Shown here one piece after another: positions 14,127-23,087 of a stretch of 27,502 nt of DNA. Position 1 is the first letter of the stretch. The number at the start of each line of letters is the position of its first letter. The translations under genes were made by a program, and so were the position numbers. The stretch comes from Ruminococcus sp. (lineage in GTDB: Bacteria > Bacillota > Clostridia > Oscillospirales > Ruminococcaceae), in NCBI RefSeq assembly GCF_019417665.1, contig NZ_DXUU01000040.1, positions 1-27,502 of the forward strand. The letters run 5' to 3'. Under the pieces are notes generated by a model that saw only the letters and a list, made by a program, of their open reading frames with translations, was not told the origin of the DNA and did not search any database.

Positions 14127-14253
14127 AAAAGAAATCTGTTTCAGACCCCCGTTAAATCAGAGCCAAGTGCTATGGAATCTGAATCCCTGCGAAAAAGAAA
14201 CATTATCTTTTTCATTCTCCTGTATTTTTTCGGCGAAAAAATCAAAAAAAGAA
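14127..14253 (+). other. Sequence between two similar promoters
   Basis: No gene is seen. The stretch has an inverted repeat GAAAAAGA (14191-14198) and TCTTTTTC (14206-14213), then a six-T run at about 14225-14230. A P1 transcript could fold here. A small RNA is possible but unsupported. Confidence 0.35.
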
Positions 14254-14282
14254 TTGAAATTGCTGAAAAGATATGTTATAAT
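14254..14282 (+). promoter_or_regulatory. Downstream copy of duplicated promoter (P2)
   Basis: TTGAAA (14254-14259), a 17-bp spacer and TATAAT (14277-14282), with TGT before the -10. Transcription would start near 14289, about 35 nt before the ATG. Confidence 0.8.
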
Positions 14283-14323
14283 AGATTTAAAACCACCACT
14301 TCGTGAAAAAGGAAGGTAGCATC

Positions 14324-15643
14324 ATGAAAAAGAAATCCAAATCGATTCTCGCAATTGTCCTTGCGATACTTCTCCTGCTGGTCGTTGCAGTGACACTGAC
14401 CACAAACATTCTGTTCTCCCGCAGCGACACACCGAAAATCTTCGGGCACTACATTTATTTAATGGAAAGCAATGTTATGGAAGCTAGTTCCGGAGCAGCT
14501 GTTGCAACAGGTGTCACCTCTTTGGATGACAACGCAGCCGGACTTCAGGAAGCAGCAACAGACCCCAGCCAAACAGTAGACAGTGAAAGTGCTGCCGCTT
14601 CCATCCATCAGTATACAGCAGTAATTGCTTCGGTTTATGATGAATCTGATCCCGTTGCAAAAAACAATGCCGTTCTCTGCGTTCTGGCACCGGACGACAC
14701 CTCTACAGATGTGGATTCCGAACGTATTGCTGTACGTCGGATCTATAATGTTCAGCAGGACGAGTCTGGCGTGCTGAAATATTACCCCACTACCATGCAG
14801 ACAAGCGCTGTAGGTACAGAACCGCCTATTACCGTAAATAACATTCTGGGTAAGTGTACCTATGAAAGCGGCGAATTGTACTCCTACATTAAATTTGCAA
14901 CAGGTGTTCCTGGCATTCTTACACTGCTGGTACTCCCCAGCGTGATCCTGGTGATCATGCTCATCGTTGCCATTGCACGTGCTAACGGCAGACACGATGA
15001 CGAATTTGCTTTTGAAGAAAGTTATGACGAGGTTTACAGCGAGGATTCTTATGATTCCGACTCCGCATATGACGATGAGGAATTGGGCGGACGTTCGCCC
15101 TTGTTCCGCCCGTCAGATGCTGCACCGAACCGTTCTTTTGAGCAAAAACGTTCTTCTATCGCAGAAAACTTCGAGCGCAAGGCAGTAAACCCCAATTCTC
15201 CGTATCAAAAGGCACGTACCATGCAGTTCAAGGCACAGCATGATATTCCGATCTATACCAATCCGGAAGATCAGATTCCGCTGGGCGGAAATGCACAGGA
15301 TAATGGCTATCAGGGCTCTCATGCAGGTGCATCTTCCAACACTGCCACCTTCGGCACACGCAGCAATACAAGCACATTCGGCACCGGTGCTGTTTCTCAC
15401 ACAGCAAATACACCCATTTCCGAAGAGCCGGTTTCTACTTATCGCGGCAGCCACGAGGCAAGTTCGCCGGAAGAGGCACGGAACCTGGGTTCCAGCCGCC
15501 TGTCCTCCGGCAGCAGTGTACGCAGTACACGTCCGGCAGCACCGGCACAACCTTCTGCACCAAAGAAAAACAAGTATGAAACCGCTTCTGTAGACGAGCT
15601 TCTGGCTATGCTCGAAGACGAAAAGAAAAAGCTGGATAAGTAA
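14324..15643 (+). CDS. Signal-peptidase-like membrane protein, likely inactive
   Basis: A 439-residue protein with an N-terminal membrane segment (about 8-30), an extracytoplasmic part (about 31-192), a second membrane segment (about 196-219) and a long acidic, Ser-rich cytoplasmic tail. The outer part has the outline of SipW-type S26 signal peptidases. IFGHYIYLMESNVMEA (39-54) matches the box that normally reads SGSMxP, and ILGKCTYESGELYSYIKFAT before the second membrane segment matches the usual IGKV segment. The catalytic Ser aligns with Val51 and the Pro with Ala54. The usual HRI motif appears as RRI (138-140). I infer a non-catalytic relative; its role is unknown. The tail (220-439) ends ELLAMLEDEKKKLDK, a possible short coiled coil. 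The start is ATG 14324 with GGAAGG at 7 nt; an in-frame GTG at 14303 has no such site. Confidence 0.6.
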   Translation: MKKKSKSILAIVLAILLLLVVAVTLTTNILFSRSDTPKIFGHYIYLMESNVMEASSGAAVATGVTSLDDNAAGLQEAATDPSQTVDSESAAASIHQYTAVIASVYDESDPVAKNNAVLCVLAPDDTSTDVDSERIAVRRIYNVQQDESGVLKYYPTTMQTSAVGTEPPITVNNILGKCTYESGELYSYIKFATGVPGILTLLVLPSVILVIMLIVAIARANGRHDDEFAFEESYDEVYSEDSYDSDSAYDDEELGGRSPLFRPSDAAPNRSFEQKRSSIAENFERKAVNPNSPYQKARTMQFKAQHDIPIYTNPEDQIPLGGNAQDNGYQGSHAGASSNTATFGTRSNTSTFGTGAVSHTANTPISEEPVSTYRGSHEASSPEEARNLGSSRLSSGSSVRSTRPAAPAQPSAPKKNKYETASVDELLAMLEDEKKKLDK

Positions 15644-15665
15644 AAATTTCATCTTTCATACGGAA

Positions 15666-15706
15666 ACCCCGACGAAGATCACATATCTTCGTCGGGGTCT
15701 TTGTTT
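15666..15706 (+). terminator. Terminator of the signal-peptidase-like gene
   Basis: A perfect 14-bp stem, ACCCCGACGAAGAT (15666-15679) and ATCTTCGTCGGGGT (15685-15698), with a 5-nt loop, followed by CTTTGTTTT. It may also stop the converging ABC-F transcript, though the T-run on that side is short. Confidence 0.88.
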
Positions 15707-15731
15707 TGTACCTATCTCCTACTGGGAGACA

Positions 15732-17654
15732 TTACGCCAATTCATCCTCCAATAAGATCATTTCCTCCATCGTCTCCTCCATGGAAACACGTAATTCTTC
15801 CATGCGCTCACACTTTTCCTGCATCAACTGATAATCACTGCCAACAGCTTCGTCTGCTATTTCAATAGTCAGCTGATCCAGTTCCGTCTGCATCTTGTCC
15901 AGACGTTGTTCCAGTACACGCAGATCCGCACGCAGCTTTGCCTGTTGGGCACGCTGCTTTTTAGAACGATAAGCCGGTTTTTCCTGCTTTGGCATCTCTC
16001 CGACAGACTGTGGATTCTCCTGCGGTTCCGGAACAGCCGATGCCTTTTGCTGCGCATCCAGCCATGCGGAAAAACCACCGGTGTAGGTATTGGCGCCGTC
16101 CGCCTTCAGTTCCAGGATATGATCTGCTACCTTATCCAGCAAATAACGGTCATGGGATACAAAAAGCAGCGTGCCCGGGAACTCCTGCATTGCCTCCTCA
16201 ATCACCTCTTTCATGGCAATATCCAGATGGTTGGTAGGCTCGTCCAGGATCAGCACATTGCCGTGCTCCAACATCATTACCGCAAAACAAACCTTAGCAC
16301 GCTCGCCGCCGCTGAGAACCCCCACAGGTTTGAACACATTATCGCCCGTAAGACGCACTTGCCCCAAAAGTTTCCGAACCTCCAGATCTGTCCATGCCGG
16401 AATACGGTCGTGTATCTCCTGCATAACCGATTTCGTCGGGTGTAGATTGGTACTTTCCTGTTCGAAGTAAGAAATTTTGATATTGCTTGTCCAGCGTACC
16501 TTTCCTTCGTGGGGCAGCATATTCTGAAGAATTTTCAGCAGCGTAGATTTTCCGATGCCATTGTCGCCGATAATGCCCCACTTTTCGCCCCGACGCACCT
16601 CAAAGGATAACTGGGGCAGCAGGATCTTCCGCTCTGCACCGCTGCCCACGGAAATATCAATATCCTGCACTTTCAGTACTTCCACTGGCGGGTCAATTTC
16701 ATAAGTAAAGCGAACCCTCGCCTGTTTCTGTGCCGAAACAGGCTTTCCAATACGTTCCATTTTTTCCAGCTGCTTCACTCGGCTCTGGGCACTTTTGGCA
16801 GTGGACGCACGGGTGAGATTCCGTGCCACGTAGTCCTCCAGCTTTGCAATTTCCTTTTGCTGCATCTCATATTCTTTCCACTGACGGGCCACAGCAGCCT
16901 CTTTCAGCTGGGTAAATGCCGTATAATTGCCCTTATATCGAGTCAGCACGCCGCGTTCGATCTCGCAGATGCTGGTACACAGACGATCCAGAAAATAGCG
17001 ATCATGGGAGACCAGCAGCAGTGCACCTTTATAATCTTTCAGATAATCCTCCAGCCACATGACCGTTTTGAAATCCAGGTGGTTGGTAGGTTCGTCCAGG
17101 ATCAGCAGGTTCGGTTCTTCTAACAGAAGTCTGGCAATGGCAAGACGAGTTTTTTCGCCGCCGCTGAATCCGGAAATGACACGGGAATATGTCTCCTGAG
17201 AAAAACCCATACCGTTCAGCACGGTACGGATCTTCACGTCGATCTGATAACCGTCATTGGATTCGAACCAGGTTTGGAGACGATGGTATTCCTCCGCTAC
17301 AGAAAGATCTCCGGACTGCATTTCTTCTTCCAGCTGGTGCATTCGCTCCTGGGTATCCAAAAGAGGACGAAAGACGCTGCGCATCTCGTCCCAGACGGTG
17401 CTGTCACGATCCAGACCGCCCATTTGTTCCAGATAACCCACACTAGTTTTACCGGAGAGAGCCACCTCGCCGTCGCCTTCCACCAGATGGTCAGGCAGTT
17501 CGTTTCCGGTGAGAATACGTAACAGTGTGGATTTACCACAGCCGTTCACACCGATGAGACCAATACGGTCGTGATCCTCCACCGTCATAGACACGTGAGA
17601 GAGAACTTGATTTCCATTGTAAAATTTATTGATATCTGTCAGACGCAGAAGCAT
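15732..17654 (-). CDS. ABC-F family ATP-binding protein
   Basis: A 640-residue soluble protein with two ABC domains and no membrane segments. Walker A motifs are GVNGCGKST (35-43) and GDNGIGKST (about 360-370). Signatures are SGGEKTRLA (about 165) and SGGERAKVC (about 448). Both Walker B motifs read LDEPTNHLD. The linker between domains (NYTAFTQLKEAAVARQWKEY and on, about 235-300) is long, basic and helical, the part that in ABC-F proteins contacts P-site tRNA on the ribosome. The C-terminus (about 555-640) is a coiled coil rich in Arg, Lys, Gln and Glu. ABC-F proteins ease stalled translation or protect the ribosome from antibiotics; which applies here cannot be told. The ribosome binding site before ATG 17654 is weak (AAGGG). 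Confidence 0.95.
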   Translation of the reverse strand: MLLRLTDINKFYNGNQVLSHVSMTVEDHDRIGLIGVNGCGKSTLLRILTGNELPDHLVEGDGEVALSGKTSVGYLEQMGGLDRDSTVWDEMRSVFRPLLDTQERMHQLEEEMQSGDLSVAEEYHRLQTWFESNDGYQIDVKIRTVLNGMGFSQETYSRVISGFSGGEKTRLAIARLLLEEPNLLILDEPTNHLDFKTVMWLEDYLKDYKGALLLVSHDRYFLDRLCTSICEIERGVLTRYKGNYTAFTQLKEAAVARQWKEYEMQQKEIAKLEDYVARNLTRASTAKSAQSRVKQLEKMERIGKPVSAQKQARVRFTYEIDPPVEVLKVQDIDISVGSGAERKILLPQLSFEVRRGEKWGIIGDNGIGKSTLLKILQNMLPHEGKVRWTSNIKISYFEQESTNLHPTKSVMQEIHDRIPAWTDLEVRKLLGQVRLTGDNVFKPVGVLSGGERAKVCFAVMMLEHGNVLILDEPTNHLDIAMKEVIEEAMQEFPGTLLFVSHDRYLLDKVADHILELKADGANTYTGGFSAWLDAQQKASAVPEPQENPQSVGEMPKQEKPAYRSKKQRAQQAKLRADLRVLEQRLDKMQTELDQLTIEIADEAVGSDYQLMQEKCERMEELRVSMEETMEEMILLEDELA

Positions 17655-17695
17655 TTATTCCATTCCCTTCGTATGTTTTTAGACAATACAATTTT

Positions 17696-17724
17696 ATTGT
17701 AGCATATCTGCAAGGAAAATACAA
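17696..17724 (-). promoter_or_regulatory. Promoter of the ABC-F gene
   Basis: On the minus strand, TTGTAT (17724-17719), a 17-bp spacer and TACAAT (17701-17696), with TGC before the -10 (extended -10). The leader is about 35 nt, too short for a typical antibiotic-sensing attenuator. Confidence 0.72.
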
Positions 17725-17750
17725 CTCTTTTTTTCTAAAAAACATGCAAG

Positions 17751-17778
17751 GTAATACCGGGTAATACCAGAGTAATAC
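17751..17778. repeat. Three GTAATAC repeats at 10-11 bp spacing
   Basis: GTAATAC occurs at 17751-17757, 17761-17767 and 17772-17778. The copies fall on one face of the helix, about 65-90 bp upstream of the predicted ABC-F transcription start. They could be an activator or repressor site. Confidence 0.6.
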
Positions 17779-17821
17779 TAATCTTCAATCAACCTATTGA
17801 AAGGACACGAGAATATGATAT

Positions 17822-17855
17822 AAAAATCGCTGTCAGGAATAATCCCGACAGCGAT
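17822..17855 (-). terminator. Terminator of the permease-ATPase-regulator-kinase operon
   Basis: On the minus strand ATCGCTGTC pairs with GACAGCGAT, with an inner GGA/TCC, followed by TTTTTATAT. It is about 110 bp beyond the kinase stop. Nothing else is seen from 17856 to 17965. Confidence 0.82.
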
Positions 17856-17965
17856 GATAGACGATATGTGATTTTGTACTAGACTTGTTTTTGAAATCGC
17901 TGCGCACCGCACAAGAATTATAATAATTTCGCAGAACCTGACTCCGATATTGCTGCGGAGAAATG

Positions 17966-19183
17966 TTACGCCAATTTTACAACCAGCGTCGCACAAAAGC
18001 ACTCGTCACGAATATGTGCATAGACCTCACCGCCCATGAGCGACATCAGCCTTTTACAGATGAAGAGCCCCAGACCATTGCCCTGCACCTTGTCGGCATT
18101 GTTACCCCGATGAAAGCTCTCAAATATCTGCGGCAGCTCTTTTGTTTCCAGCGTGCAGCCTGTATTTGATACCGTGATAAGCGCACAGCCGTCCATTTTA
18201 TCAAAGCTTAGCTCGATGCGTTTTCCGTCACCGTATTTCATCGCATTTTCAATCAGGTTTTGCAGACATTCAGCCAATCGGTCAGGGTCGCAGGAAAGAA
18301 TGCAGTCATCGTATTTTTGTATGATAAATTCCGTCCCTGACATAGCGAGCTGGGGCGTGTATCTTGCACTGATTCTTGTAACGATACGGCTAAGAAATTC
18401 CTCGCCCATAACAACTGTAAAGCTCATGAAGTCCTCGCTTGCCGCCTTGGTTATCTCGCTCACAAAGCCTTCAATTTCATCGGCACGAGCGTTGATACTC
18501 TCGGCAGCACTGCGGCGTTTTTCCTCATCTTTGTATAAGCCTTTTGAGAGTGCCTTTGCATTCAGCTTTATCGCAGACAAAGGCGTTTTGATGTCATGGG
18601 AAAGGGAGAGCAGCAAGAGCTTTTTGTCCCTCTGCATGGTGATTTCTTTCTTACGGCTGTCCTCAATGCTCTCACGCAGAAGATTGATGCCCCATGTAAA
18701 TCTGCCTAAAAATCTGCTCTTTTCTTCGGGGATCGGCACGGCAAGATTGCCCCTTGCAAGCTCCTGTGGAACATCATTCAGTCTACCGAAAGGTGTGATG
18801 ATATACCTGTAAATATATAGAAGCAAGCCGACCATCATCAAAAGAATAGCACACAGAACGCAGTTGATTATAAGTATTCCGTGCTGCTTATCGTCTATGG
18901 TGTATTCCATACGGTAGAGCGTATCGTTTACTTCGATGATAAGATAATGTTCGTCAGAGGAATATAGCTCACCGTCATCAGCCGTGAACACTCCCGTGAT
19001 ATGCGGATATTTTTCAATGTTATAGCTGCCCGTTTCTGTTATTTCATCGGCAAGGCGTTTTGCTTCAACACGGTAAATGCCATCAATCATCTTTTCCCGC
19101 CTTATCAGAGCAAAATTCAGCACTGCTGTCAGCAAAAGAAAAATCATTACCACTGCGATACATAGTCTTCTGAACGCTCTCAT
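17966..19183 (-). CDS. Sensor histidine kinase
   Basis: A 405-residue membrane kinase. Two membrane segments (about 7-27 and 102-125) enclose a sensor region of about 70 residues outside the cell. A HAMP-like linker (about 126-180) follows. The phosphorylated His is His196 in LSHDIKTPLSA. The N box is QNLIENAMKYGDG (Asn313), and ATP-binding G boxes lie near FHRGNNADKVQGNGLGLFIC. It should phosphorylate the response regulator encoded just upstream, with which it overlaps by 4 nt (ATGA), so translation is coupled. The neighbouring transporter suggests it senses an envelope-active compound or a transported ligand; this is inference. No VanS-specific gene neighbours are present. Confidence 0.93.
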   Translation of the reverse strand: MRAFRRLCIAVVMIFLLLTAVLNFALIRREKMIDGIYRVEAKRLADEITETGSYNIEKYPHITGVFTADDGELYSSDEHYLIIEVNDTLYRMEYTIDDKQHGILIINCVLCAILLMMVGLLLYIYRYIITPFGRLNDVPQELARGNLAVPIPEEKSRFLGRFTWGINLLRESIEDSRKKEITMQRDKKLLLLSLSHDIKTPLSAIKLNAKALSKGLYKDEEKRRSAAESINARADEIEGFVSEITKAASEDFMSFTVVMGEEFLSRIVTRISARYTPQLAMSGTEFIIQKYDDCILSCDPDRLAECLQNLIENAMKYGDGKRIELSFDKMDGCALITVSNTGCTLETKELPQIFESFHRGNNADKVQGNGLGLFICKRLMSLMGGEVYAHIRDECFCATLVVKLA

Positions 19184-19842
19184 ATGAACTTATACCCCAC
19201 ACCCCAGACTGTCAGCAAACGCCTTGCATTCTTCGGATCGTCGCCCAGCTTCTGTCGCAGACGGTTGATATGCACATGGAGTGTTTGCAGTTCTGATTCG
19301 CTGTCGCTGCCCCAGACTGTGCTGAACAGATACTCTTTTTTCAGAGCCTTGCCCTGATTTTCTATGAGCAATGTAAGCAGATCAAATTCCTTTGTCGGCA
19401 AGTCAACAGGCACACCGTCGATCACTGCTGTCCGGTCAGCGAGATTTAATGTCACACCGTCTGCGGACAATATCTCACGCTGATACCGCCGCTTAAAAAT
19501 GCCTTTTATCTTAGCGATAAGAATATCGATATCATAAGGCTTATCAATATAATCATCCGCACCGAGGTCAAATCCGCTGAGTTTATCCTCCTTGTCCGTC
19601 CTTGCACTGACGATAAGTATTGGCGTATCGGCTTTTTCACGGAGCTTTGAGCATACCGCAAAGCCGTTCACATCGGGGAGATTGATGTCAAGCACCACAA
19701 GCCTTGCGCCATATCGTTCAAAGAGCTGTACGGCACGTTCTCCGCTGTCCACGCTCGACACAGTGTAGCCTTCCTCACGCAGAAAGTCAGTCAGCAAGTC
19801 TGCCAGTTCCTTATCGTCTTCCACTATCAGAATATCGGTCAT
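19180..19842 (-). CDS. OmpR/PhoB-type response regulator
   Basis: A 220-residue two-domain regulator. The receiver domain (1 to about 118) has the acidic pocket VEDD, the phosphorylated Asp52 in LDINLPDVNG, and Lys in DDYIDKPYD. The C-terminal winged helix (about 125-220) has LPTKEFDLLTLLIENQGKAL and RRLLTVWGVGYKF, typical of OmpR/PhoB. It overlaps the kinase gene by 4 nt. It probably regulates the permease-ATPase genes upstream; a pair of 11-bp-spaced repeats there is a fitting target. It has a promoter of its own at 19862-19890. The ribosome binding site is weak (GGTGGTG). Confidence 0.95.
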   Translation of the reverse strand: MTDILIVEDDKELADLLTDFLREEGYTVSSVDSGERAVQLFERYGARLVVLDINLPDVNGFAVCSKLREKADTPILIVSARTDKEDKLSGFDLGADDYIDKPYDIDILIAKIKGIFKRRYQREILSADGVTLNLADRTAVIDGVPVDLPTKEFDLLTLLIENQGKALKKEYLFSTVWGSDSESELQTLHVHINRLRQKLGDDPKNARRLLTVWGVGYKFI

Positions 19843-19861
19843 AAGATCACCACCTACAAGT

Positions 19862-19890
19862 ATTGTACCATATCAGCGGCGATATTGCAA
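19862..19890 (-). promoter_or_regulatory. Internal promoter of the regulator-kinase pair
   Basis: On the minus strand, TTGCAA (19890-19885), a 17-bp spacer and TACAAT (19867-19862), with TGG before the -10. It fills the 51-bp gap after the ATPase stop and could supply constant low expression of the sensor pair. Confidence 0.7.
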
Positions 19891-19893
19891 GGA

Positions 19894-20664
19894 TCACCAG
19901 CCCTGTTCCATAAGCCAGTTATTCAGTTCTCTTTCACGGTCACGAAGTTCCTTGTCACCGCCGTCAAAGTGTTCCATTTCCTTTTCGCCCACGATACCGC
20001 CGTCCACGATATACAGCACCCTGCTGCACTTGGCGGCTACCTTTGGGTCGTGTGTCACGCACATGATCGTAGTACCGTCACGGTTGAGAGAGAGCAGCTC
20101 GTTCATCACCTCATCGGAGCTTGCACGGTTGAGAGCGCCTGTCGGCTCATCAGCAAAAATCATCCTGGGATTGTTTATCATACTGCGGCAGATACAAGCC
20201 CTCTGAAGCTGTCCGCCCGACACCTCGTTAATATCATTGCCACACACATCGTCAATGCCAAGTCTGCGCATGAGTGCTCTGCCACGCTCCTCGGTTTGCC
20301 TGCGGCTCGACCTATTCCTTTTCGACTTTACCGCAGGAAGAATGATATTATCAAGCACCGAAAGATTTTTCATCATGTACATCTGCTGAAAAATAAAGCC
20401 CATTTCATCGAGTCTGAGCCGTGCAAGCTCCTTGTCACTGAGCTTTGCGTTCTCCCTGCCGTTAAAAATAACTTCTCCTGCCGTTACTCTGTCCATTCCC
20501 GAAACACAGTAGAGCAGCGTACTCTTACCAGAGCCTGACGGTCCCATGACCGCTACCATTTCGCCTTCGCTGATCGTCAGATCGACGTTTTTTAACACAT
20601 TGTTCTGGTGCTTGTTCACGATGTATGTCTTGCAAAGTCCTTTTGTCTGTAAAACCGTATTCAT
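19894..20664 (-). CDS. ABC transporter ATP-binding protein (MacB/LolD type)
   Basis: A 256-residue ATPase. Walker A is GPSGSGKST (41-49), the signature is VSGGQLQRA, Walker B is MIFADEPTGAL and the switch His is in CVTHDPKVA. It belongs to the group that pairs with FtsX-type permeases (MacB, LolD, BceA). The ATPase domain ends near GGIVGEKEM; a further about 25 charged residues (DRERELNNWLMEQ) form a C-terminal tail. It starts 13 bp after the permease stop, so the two are cotranscribed and should form one transporter. The substrate is unknown. Confidence 0.94.
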   Translation of the reverse strand: MNTVLQTKGLCKTYIVNKHQNNVLKNVDLTISEGEMVAVMGPSGSGKSTLLYCVSGMDRVTAGEVIFNGRENAKLSDKELARLRLDEMGFIFQQMYMMKNLSVLDNIILPAVKSKRNRSSRRQTEERGRALMRRLGIDDVCGNDINEVSGGQLQRACICRSMINNPRMIFADEPTGALNRASSDEVMNELLSLNRDGTTIMCVTHDPKVAAKCSRVLYIVDGGIVGEKEMEHFDGGDKELRDRERELNNWLMEQGW

Positions 20665-20677
20665 TGTAAAATCCTCC

Positions 20678-23044
20678 TTATTCGATAGAAGCCGTATCGC
20701 TTGCCTTGATCGTTTTAGTGTAAAGTGCTGTCAGTGCTGTACTAAGCACGGTCACCACAAATATGATAGCAGGATATACCCCGAAAATCTCCAAAGCATT
20801 TATCTGATAGTCAATATTTCCGATTGCACCCATCATTCCGAAAATCGGGTTCATTATCAGCTTCGTGAGCGGCAGAAATAATGCTGATGATACAACTATC
20901 GCCGTTAATACCGTTATTCCGAAGCGAAGTGTGTGATGAAGTATCACTGAACCGCTGTTGAAGCCTACTGCCTTCATAAGTGCTGTTTCTGTCTTTTCTT
21001 TTGAGATAAAGCTTCGTTCCATAAGCACCGCCAACAAAATGATTATTATCAGGGACAATGCAAGTACAAGGTTCTTTACTGATGCTATCGTATCTCCTAC
21101 GCCCATACAATCATTGACGAACCCTTTCGTATCCATTACATTTTCGTTATCAAAAGTATCCTTCATAGCTTCGATACGTTCAGATATTACTGTGCTGTCG
21201 GGGTTGTCGTCAAAATCTACCTGATACGCAAATGCAGCTATCATAAGATTATCCGGAATGCTGACGTTTTCATGAAATCTTGCACACTCGCCTAAATTGT
21301 TGAAGCACTGGAAGTATGCCGTTATGATAAACTCTCTTTCCTCTCCGCCGATATTCACGCTGATATGATCTCCGATACTGACACTCAGCTTATCGGCGAT
21401 TTGCTTTGTGACCGCTACCTCATCTTCATATATTGGAGCTGTACCCTCGGTATAATCATAGTCGGTCGTTTTTGTATCGCTGCATTTAATAAAGTCGAAA
21501 TTAAAGCGATTGCCATTTGCCGTAACAGGCAGTTTATACCAACTCTCCAGATAAACTGTTCCCGGCATATCGTTTTCCGCAAGTATATCCTCGATCTCCT
21601 CTTCTGTTTCACGAATCGTCTTGACCCCTGCCATAACATCCATAGCCCTTGCGGAATCTGACATATAAACATCACTTTCGGTGACTGACAGCAGATAAAG
21701 AAGCTTATCGCTGTCAAGAGTGTTTGCGGTCACAGCCAGTATCATGACCAGCGAGGTACATATCGCAAATATCGCCGTAAGTATGCCGTACTGTTTGAGT
21801 TCGCTGAGCACATCGTTCAGTGCTAAAAAGCCCACGCTGCCGAGCCTGCTTTTCCCAAGACTGAGTAGGCTGCGCTTTCTGAAGCGCTCGCCCGTCTGAC
21901 CACTTCGCACTGCATCGATAGGCGAGAGTTTGCTGATCTTTCTTGTGCTGCCCCAGCTGAACAGCAGTATTATCAGTACGACTGCGGCACAGCAAAGAAT
22001 ACCGATCAGCACGCCGCTGTCATTCCCAAGCACCATATTTTCGCTTACGCTTTTAAGCAACATTTTGCCGAAAGGCACGCTGCCGAAATAGCCTATGAGC
22101 GAACCTGTCAGAGCAATTCCCAGATATTTCACAAGATAGAGCGATCTTATCGAATTGTTTTGCAGACCGATCGCTTTCATAACGCCGATCTCACGAAATT
22201 CCTCCGAAATAGTGAATCTGATGGTGAATCTCAGCACAACGAACGATACAACGATAAGTCCTACACTAATGGCAAGAATTATCATCGCAACAAGCATATT
22301 CATCACATAGGTCATCTTTATCATATTTCTATCGCCCGAGAACATGATACCGTTCAGATCTGAAAGCTCAGATTCAAGTGCTGATGTATTGTCTGTATCT
22401 ACATAAAAAACGTGACCCATGCTATAGCTGTTTATCATCTCATCATCACAGAGCGTATTGAAGTCGTTACTGTTCATGAGCATTCTCGGGTTTCCCATCA
22501 TCTCCGAGCCAAGAAGTGCGTCCTTTGCAAAGCCTGCAACTTCAAGCTCAAGTTCGGTATCCCCAAGGCTGAACGTGAATACATCTCCAACCTCAACGCC
22601 CTCTCTGCGGGGCACTCCGCCTGTCAGCCAGACCTTTCCCTTTTCAATCTCGGTTATCACGATGTTGTTTTCATCAAAAAAATTTAGTTTCGTATCTCCA
22701 ATATCGCATATCATTGAAATATTGGAAAAATCCATTAGCTTGCCCTGATCTATCTCATAGCATTCAGAAGCAGCAAAGATCGTTTTTTCTGCACGGTATT
22801 CCTTGACATAACTGCTTTGGGAGAGCAGCTCATCTGCCTCGCTCCTGACCTCACTGTCACGGGAGATAATGAAGTAATCTGCCATTCCCGCCTTTTCAAA
22901 ATAATAGTCAAGACCGCCCATGACTGCAATGATGTTATTGACGCTTGCCGCTGCAAACATTGAGCATAAAATGACAAACAGCAGCAGAATGATGTTCATG
23001 GTCTTTTTGCGTTTCAGGTCTTTTTTCAATATCCTCCAGAACAT
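20678..23044 (-). CDS. FtsX-type ABC transporter permease
   Basis: A 788-residue membrane protein with two FtsX-type repeats. The first membrane segment is at about 17-38 (IILLLFVILCSMFAAASVNN), then a large outer domain to about 245. The first FtsX block (about 248-385) includes EFREIGVMKAIGLQNNSI. A further membrane segment near 430 leads to a second outer domain (about 450-655), and the final FtsX block contains TETALMKAVGFNSGSVI. Such permeases move peptides, antibiotics or lipoproteins by mechanotransmission rather than classic import. Next to a two-component pair this suggests a defence or envelope-stress transporter (inference). It is the first gene of its operon; AGAGGT lies 7 nt before ATG 23044. 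Confidence 0.92.
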   Translation of the reverse strand: MFWRILKKDLKRKKTMNIILLLFVILCSMFAAASVNNIIAVMGGLDYYFEKAGMADYFIISRDSEVRSEADELLSQSSYVKEYRAEKTIFAASECYEIDQGKLMDFSNISMICDIGDTKLNFFDENNIVITEIEKGKVWLTGGVPRREGVEVGDVFTFSLGDTELELEVAGFAKDALLGSEMMGNPRMLMNSNDFNTLCDDEMINSYSMGHVFYVDTDNTSALESELSDLNGIMFSGDRNMIKMTYVMNMLVAMIILAISVGLIVVSFVVLRFTIRFTISEEFREIGVMKAIGLQNNSIRSLYLVKYLGIALTGSLIGYFGSVPFGKMLLKSVSENMVLGNDSGVLIGILCCAAVVLIILLFSWGSTRKISKLSPIDAVRSGQTGERFRKRSLLSLGKSRLGSVGFLALNDVLSELKQYGILTAIFAICTSLVMILAVTANTLDSDKLLYLLSVTESDVYMSDSARAMDVMAGVKTIRETEEEIEDILAENDMPGTVYLESWYKLPVTANGNRFNFDFIKCSDTKTTDYDYTEGTAPIYEDEVAVTKQIADKLSVSIGDHISVNIGGEEREFIITAYFQCFNNLGECARFHENVSIPDNLMIAAFAYQVDFDDNPDSTVISERIEAMKDTFDNENVMDTKGFVNDCMGVGDTIASVKNLVLALSLIIIILLAVLMERSFISKEKTETALMKAVGFNSGSVILHHTLRFGITVLTAIVVSSALFLPLTKLIMNPIFGMMGAIGNIDYQINALEIFGVYPAIIFVVTVLSTALTALYTKTIKASDTASIE

Positions 23045-23087
23045 AGTGTATACCTCTTTTCTTGCGTTTTATTTTCTCCATGCTCTG

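Noticed and set aside
14115..14306. Small plus-strand frame between the tandem promoters
   Set aside because: It starts inside the promoter P1 -10 box, has no ribosome binding site and reads as low-complexity AT-rich sequence.
14324..15643. Active signal peptidase I
   Set aside because: The Ser and His/Lys positions expected for catalysis are Val and Arg in the best alignment by eye.
17966..19842. VanRS vancomycin-resistance regulators
   Set aside because: The proteins are general OmpR/HisKA types and no vanH/A/X or vanT genes are near; a substrate-specific name is not supported.
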